This document shows positions 6,608 to 7,909 of a DNA stretch of 7,909 nucleotides, one piece after another; the first letter of the stretch is position 1; each line of letters starts with the position of its first letter. This DNA is from an uncultured Collinsella sp. Lineage in GTDB: Bacteria > Actinomycetota > Coriobacteriia > Coriobacteriales > Coriobacteriaceae. The translations under genes and the position numbers were made by a program. The notes beneath the pieces were generated by a model. That model saw only the letters and a list, made by a program, of their open reading frames with translations, did not search any database and was not told the origin of the DNA. Location of the stretch: assembly GCA_902497065.1 (NCBI GenBank), contig CABVDH010000044.1, positions 1-7,909 on the forward strand, given 5' to 3'.

Positions 6608-6636
6608 ATGCTAGCACGTTCCGCGCCGGCGAAAAA
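6608..6636 (-). promoter_or_regulatory. Candidate promoter for the T-box-ileS transcript
   Basis: On the minus strand an extended -10, TGCTAGCAT (6616-6608), sits just upstream of the T-box stem I. A weak -35, TTTTTC (6636-6631), lies at a 17-base spacing. Initiation near 6600 would place the 5' end right at the riboswitch. A second possible -10, TATAAA (minus strand, 6656-6651), lies further upstream. Neither has a good -35. Confidence 0.4.
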
Positions 6637-6737
6637 CCCTCAACACTGGTTTTATACGTTCGAAATTTCTCGCGGCTGTGGACCTTCTCTAGGAGCAAAA
6701 TACCTGAAAGCACTTTATCGAAAGAAAGAAGGTTGCC
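6614..6737. other. Divergent intergenic region between ileS leader and the dehydrogenase gene
   Basis: This AT-richer stretch must contain the promoter of the plus-strand dehydrogenase gene. A TATACG at 6653-6658 and the A/T-rich bases near 6697-6702 are possible -10 elements, but no matching -35 is convincing. AAGAAGG (6726-6732) is a good ribosome binding site 5 bases before the ATG. No further gene or RNA is seen. Confidence 0.4.
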
Positions 6738-7826
6738 ATGCGTACGATTGGAATGAGTGATTATACCGTTGGCGAGGATTGCTTTACCGAGCTGCCCGCC
6801 GCACTGGCCGAGTACGGAGCGACCAAGGTCGCCATCATTGGCGGCAAGCGAGCCCTGGCTGCGGCGCTGCCGGGAATCGAGGCGGCACTTGAAGATACCG
6901 ATGTCGAGGTCCTGGAGACGCGCGTCTACGGTACCAACAGTACGGGTGCCAATATCGCCAAGGTCGTAAACTCCCCCGCCTGCCAGGAAGCCGACGTGCT
7001 CATTGCTTGCGGCGGCGGCAAGGCGCTCGACACCGTCAAGACGGCGGCCATCGAGCTCAAGAAGATCGTCTTCACTGTCCCGACGATCTGTTCCAACTGC
7101 TCCGCCGCGACCGCCATTGCCGTCGTGTACAACGACGACGGCTCGCTCGAGGGCTATTCGTACCCCAACCGACCGGCGCACATCTTCATCAACCCCAAGA
7201 TCATCGCCGAGGCTCCGGCGGAGTACTTCTGGGCCGGCGTGGGCGATGCCCTGTCCAAGCAGCCCGAGGTCGAGTACGCAACGAGCGCCGGTAATTTGGA
7301 GCACACCGCCGGTCTTGGCCTGGCGCTTGCCCACACCTGCTCCGAGCCGTTGTTTACCTATGGCGTCCAGGGTCTTGAGGACGTGCGCCAGGACCTGTCG
7401 AGCGAGGCCGTCAAGCAAATCGCACTCGATATCGTGGTCAATACGGGCTATGTCTCGAACCTGACGAACCAGAACGATTACTACTACAACTCGAGCGTGG
7501 CGCACGCATTCTACAACGCCACATGCAGCATTCCGCGCGAGGGCACCTACCTGCACGGCGAAGTCGTGAGCCTGGGCGTGCTCGTGCTGTTCGCCTATAC
7601 GGGCGATACCGAGAACCTTGAGCGCTACGCGGCCTTTAACAAGCAGATGGGCCTGCCCGTGACGCTTGAGCAGGTCGGGCTTTTCGAGTCCGATATCCCG
7701 GCCCTGTGCGAGTACGCGCACGCCACCAACGAGTGGAAGCAGGGAAACCCCGAGCCCTTCACCGACGAAAAATTCGCCGCCGCTATCAAGGCCGCCAACG
7801 CCTACGGCCATTCTATCCTGGCCTAA
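6738..7826 (+). CDS. Iron-containing alcohol dehydrogenase family protein (glycerol dehydrogenase-like)
   Basis: The 362-residue protein belongs to the group III, metal-dependent alcohol dehydrogenases that include glycerol dehydrogenase GldA and the hydroxycarboxylate dehydrogenase HcxA. It would carry out NAD(P)-linked oxidation or reduction of a small polyol or 2-hydroxy acid in the cytoplasm. CGGGKALDT (91-99) is the glycine-rich dinucleotide loop and VPTICSNCSA (114-123) is the next family motif. The expected metal ligands are Asp170 in GVGDAL, His256 in AHAFYN and His273 in LHGEVV, so the active site looks intact. The PTI-x-x-x-C and YND stretches resemble HcxA (YbdH) as much as GldA, so the substrate is open and no symbol is given. 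The ATG has AAGAAGG 5 bases upstream. It stands alone, divergent from ileS; no kinase, transporter or diol dehydratase gene adjoins to suggest a pathway. Confidence 0.88.
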   Translation: MRTIGMSDYTVGEDCFTELPAALAEYGATKVAIIGGKRALAAALPGIEAALEDTDVEVLETRVYGTNSTGANIAKVVNSPACQEADVLIACGGGKALDTVKTAAIELKKIVFTVPTICSNCSAATAIAVVYNDDGSLEGYSYPNRPAHIFINPKIIAEAPAEYFWAGVGDALSKQPEVEYATSAGNLEHTAGLGLALAHTCSEPLFTYGVQGLEDVRQDLSSEAVKQIALDIVVNTGYVSNLTNQNDYYYNSSVAHAFYNATCSIPREGTYLHGEVVSLGVLVLFAYTGDTENLERYAAFNKQMGLPVTLEQVGLFESDIPALCEYAHATNEWKQGNPEPFTDEKFAAAIKAANAYGHSILA

Positions 7827-7829
7827 CTG

Positions 7830-7862
7830 ACCAAAACCGCCACAAAGGGGACAATGAACTGC
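7830..7862 (+). repeat. Stop-proximal repeat, copy 2 (REP-like)
   Basis: This 33-base segment begins 3 bases after the dehydrogenase stop codon. It reads ACCAAAACC, then CAAAGGGGACA and TGAACTGC. It matches the minus strand of 48-80 at 30 of 33 positions, and TTGGAC recurs 10 bases further on in both copies. Each copy begins within 3-5 bases of a stop codon and runs in the direction of that gene. Here, but not in copy 1, the segment runs into an 11-bp hairpin. Confidence 0.7.
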
Positions 7863-7898
7863 CTCCCATTTCTTGGACATCGGGAAATGGGAGGTTTT
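7862..7898 (+). terminator. Hairpin after the dehydrogenase gene, possible terminator
   Basis: CCTCCCATTTC (7862-7872) and GAAATGGGAGG (7884-7894) form a perfect 11-bp stem with an 11-base loop, followed by only four T. It may end the dehydrogenase transcript. The short T run and long loop make it a weak terminator, and its 3' arm includes GGGAGG, which could serve as a ribosome binding site for an ATG at 7901. A dual or RBS-hiding role is therefore possible. Confidence 0.5.
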
Positions 7899-7900
7899 CC

Positions 7901-7909
7901 ATGAGTATA
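7901..7909 (+). CDS. Possible start of a further gene, cut by the window end
   Basis: ATG at 7901 opens ATG AGT ATA (Met-Ser-Ile) and is preceded by GGGAGG at 7889-7894 with a 6-base gap, an ideal ribosome binding site spacing. Only three codons are visible, so nothing can be said about the product. If the flanking repeat is transposase-linked, a transposase gene would be one possibility, but the visible sequence does not show it. Confidence 0.25.

Noticed and set aside
6703..6716. Possible catabolite-response site TGAAAGCACTTTAT before the dehydrogenase
   Set aside because: It misses the central CG and the terminal CA of the cre consensus, and its use in this lineage is not established.
6597..7880. 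A 427-codon open frame on the minus strand opposite the dehydrogenase
   Set aside because: It is antisense to an intact dehydrogenase gene with all catalytic motifs, and it crosses the divergent promoter region without a recognisable domain.

Overview
The window looks like a chromosomal segment from a high-GC Gram-positive bacterium, most likely a Coriobacteriia gut actinobacterium of the Collinsella type. That placement is an inference from GC-rich codon use, the flavour of the proteins and a transcriptional isoleucine T-box; no marker gene proves it. Five complete genes are present. Four lie on the minus strand, in transcription order ileS, lspA, an rluD-type pseudouridine synthase and a membrane glycosyltransferase. 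An iron-type alcohol/glycerol dehydrogenase homologue is divergent on the plus strand.

Right part (6252-7909): ileS and the dehydrogenase are divergently transcribed from a 486-bp region. Most of that region is a T-box riboswitch for ileS, with an AUC isoleucine specifier, a 14-bp antiterminator helix and a competing terminator ending in six T. Its tRNA-binding bulge departs from the family consensus. The ileS start is taken as GTG at 6251. The dehydrogenase ends at 7826 and is followed by a short repeat and a hairpin whose 3' arm carries a possible ribosome binding site for a gene starting at 7901.

Middle part (3077-3449): the 373-bp gap between ileS and lspA holds four inverted repeats. 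They are a 13-bp hairpin containing the ileS stop codon, an elaborate 100-nt palindrome flanked by a CAGCG direct repeat, a 9-bp hairpin, and a 13-bp terminator-like hairpin on the minus strand. The terminator should separate ileS from lspA.

Left part (1-3076): lspA and the pseudouridine synthase overlap by one base and are surely co-transcribed. The glycosyltransferase follows after 82 bp and may have its own promoter. Six bases past its stop lies an inverted copy of the repeat that follows the dehydrogenase.

The known genes are housekeeping: tRNA charging, lipoprotein maturation, RNA modification and envelope polysaccharide synthesis. The novelty is in the non-coding DNA: the variant T-box, the 100-nt structured palindrome, and the stop-proximal repeat pair resembling elements mobilised by REP-associated transposases. 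No complete unknown protein system was seen.
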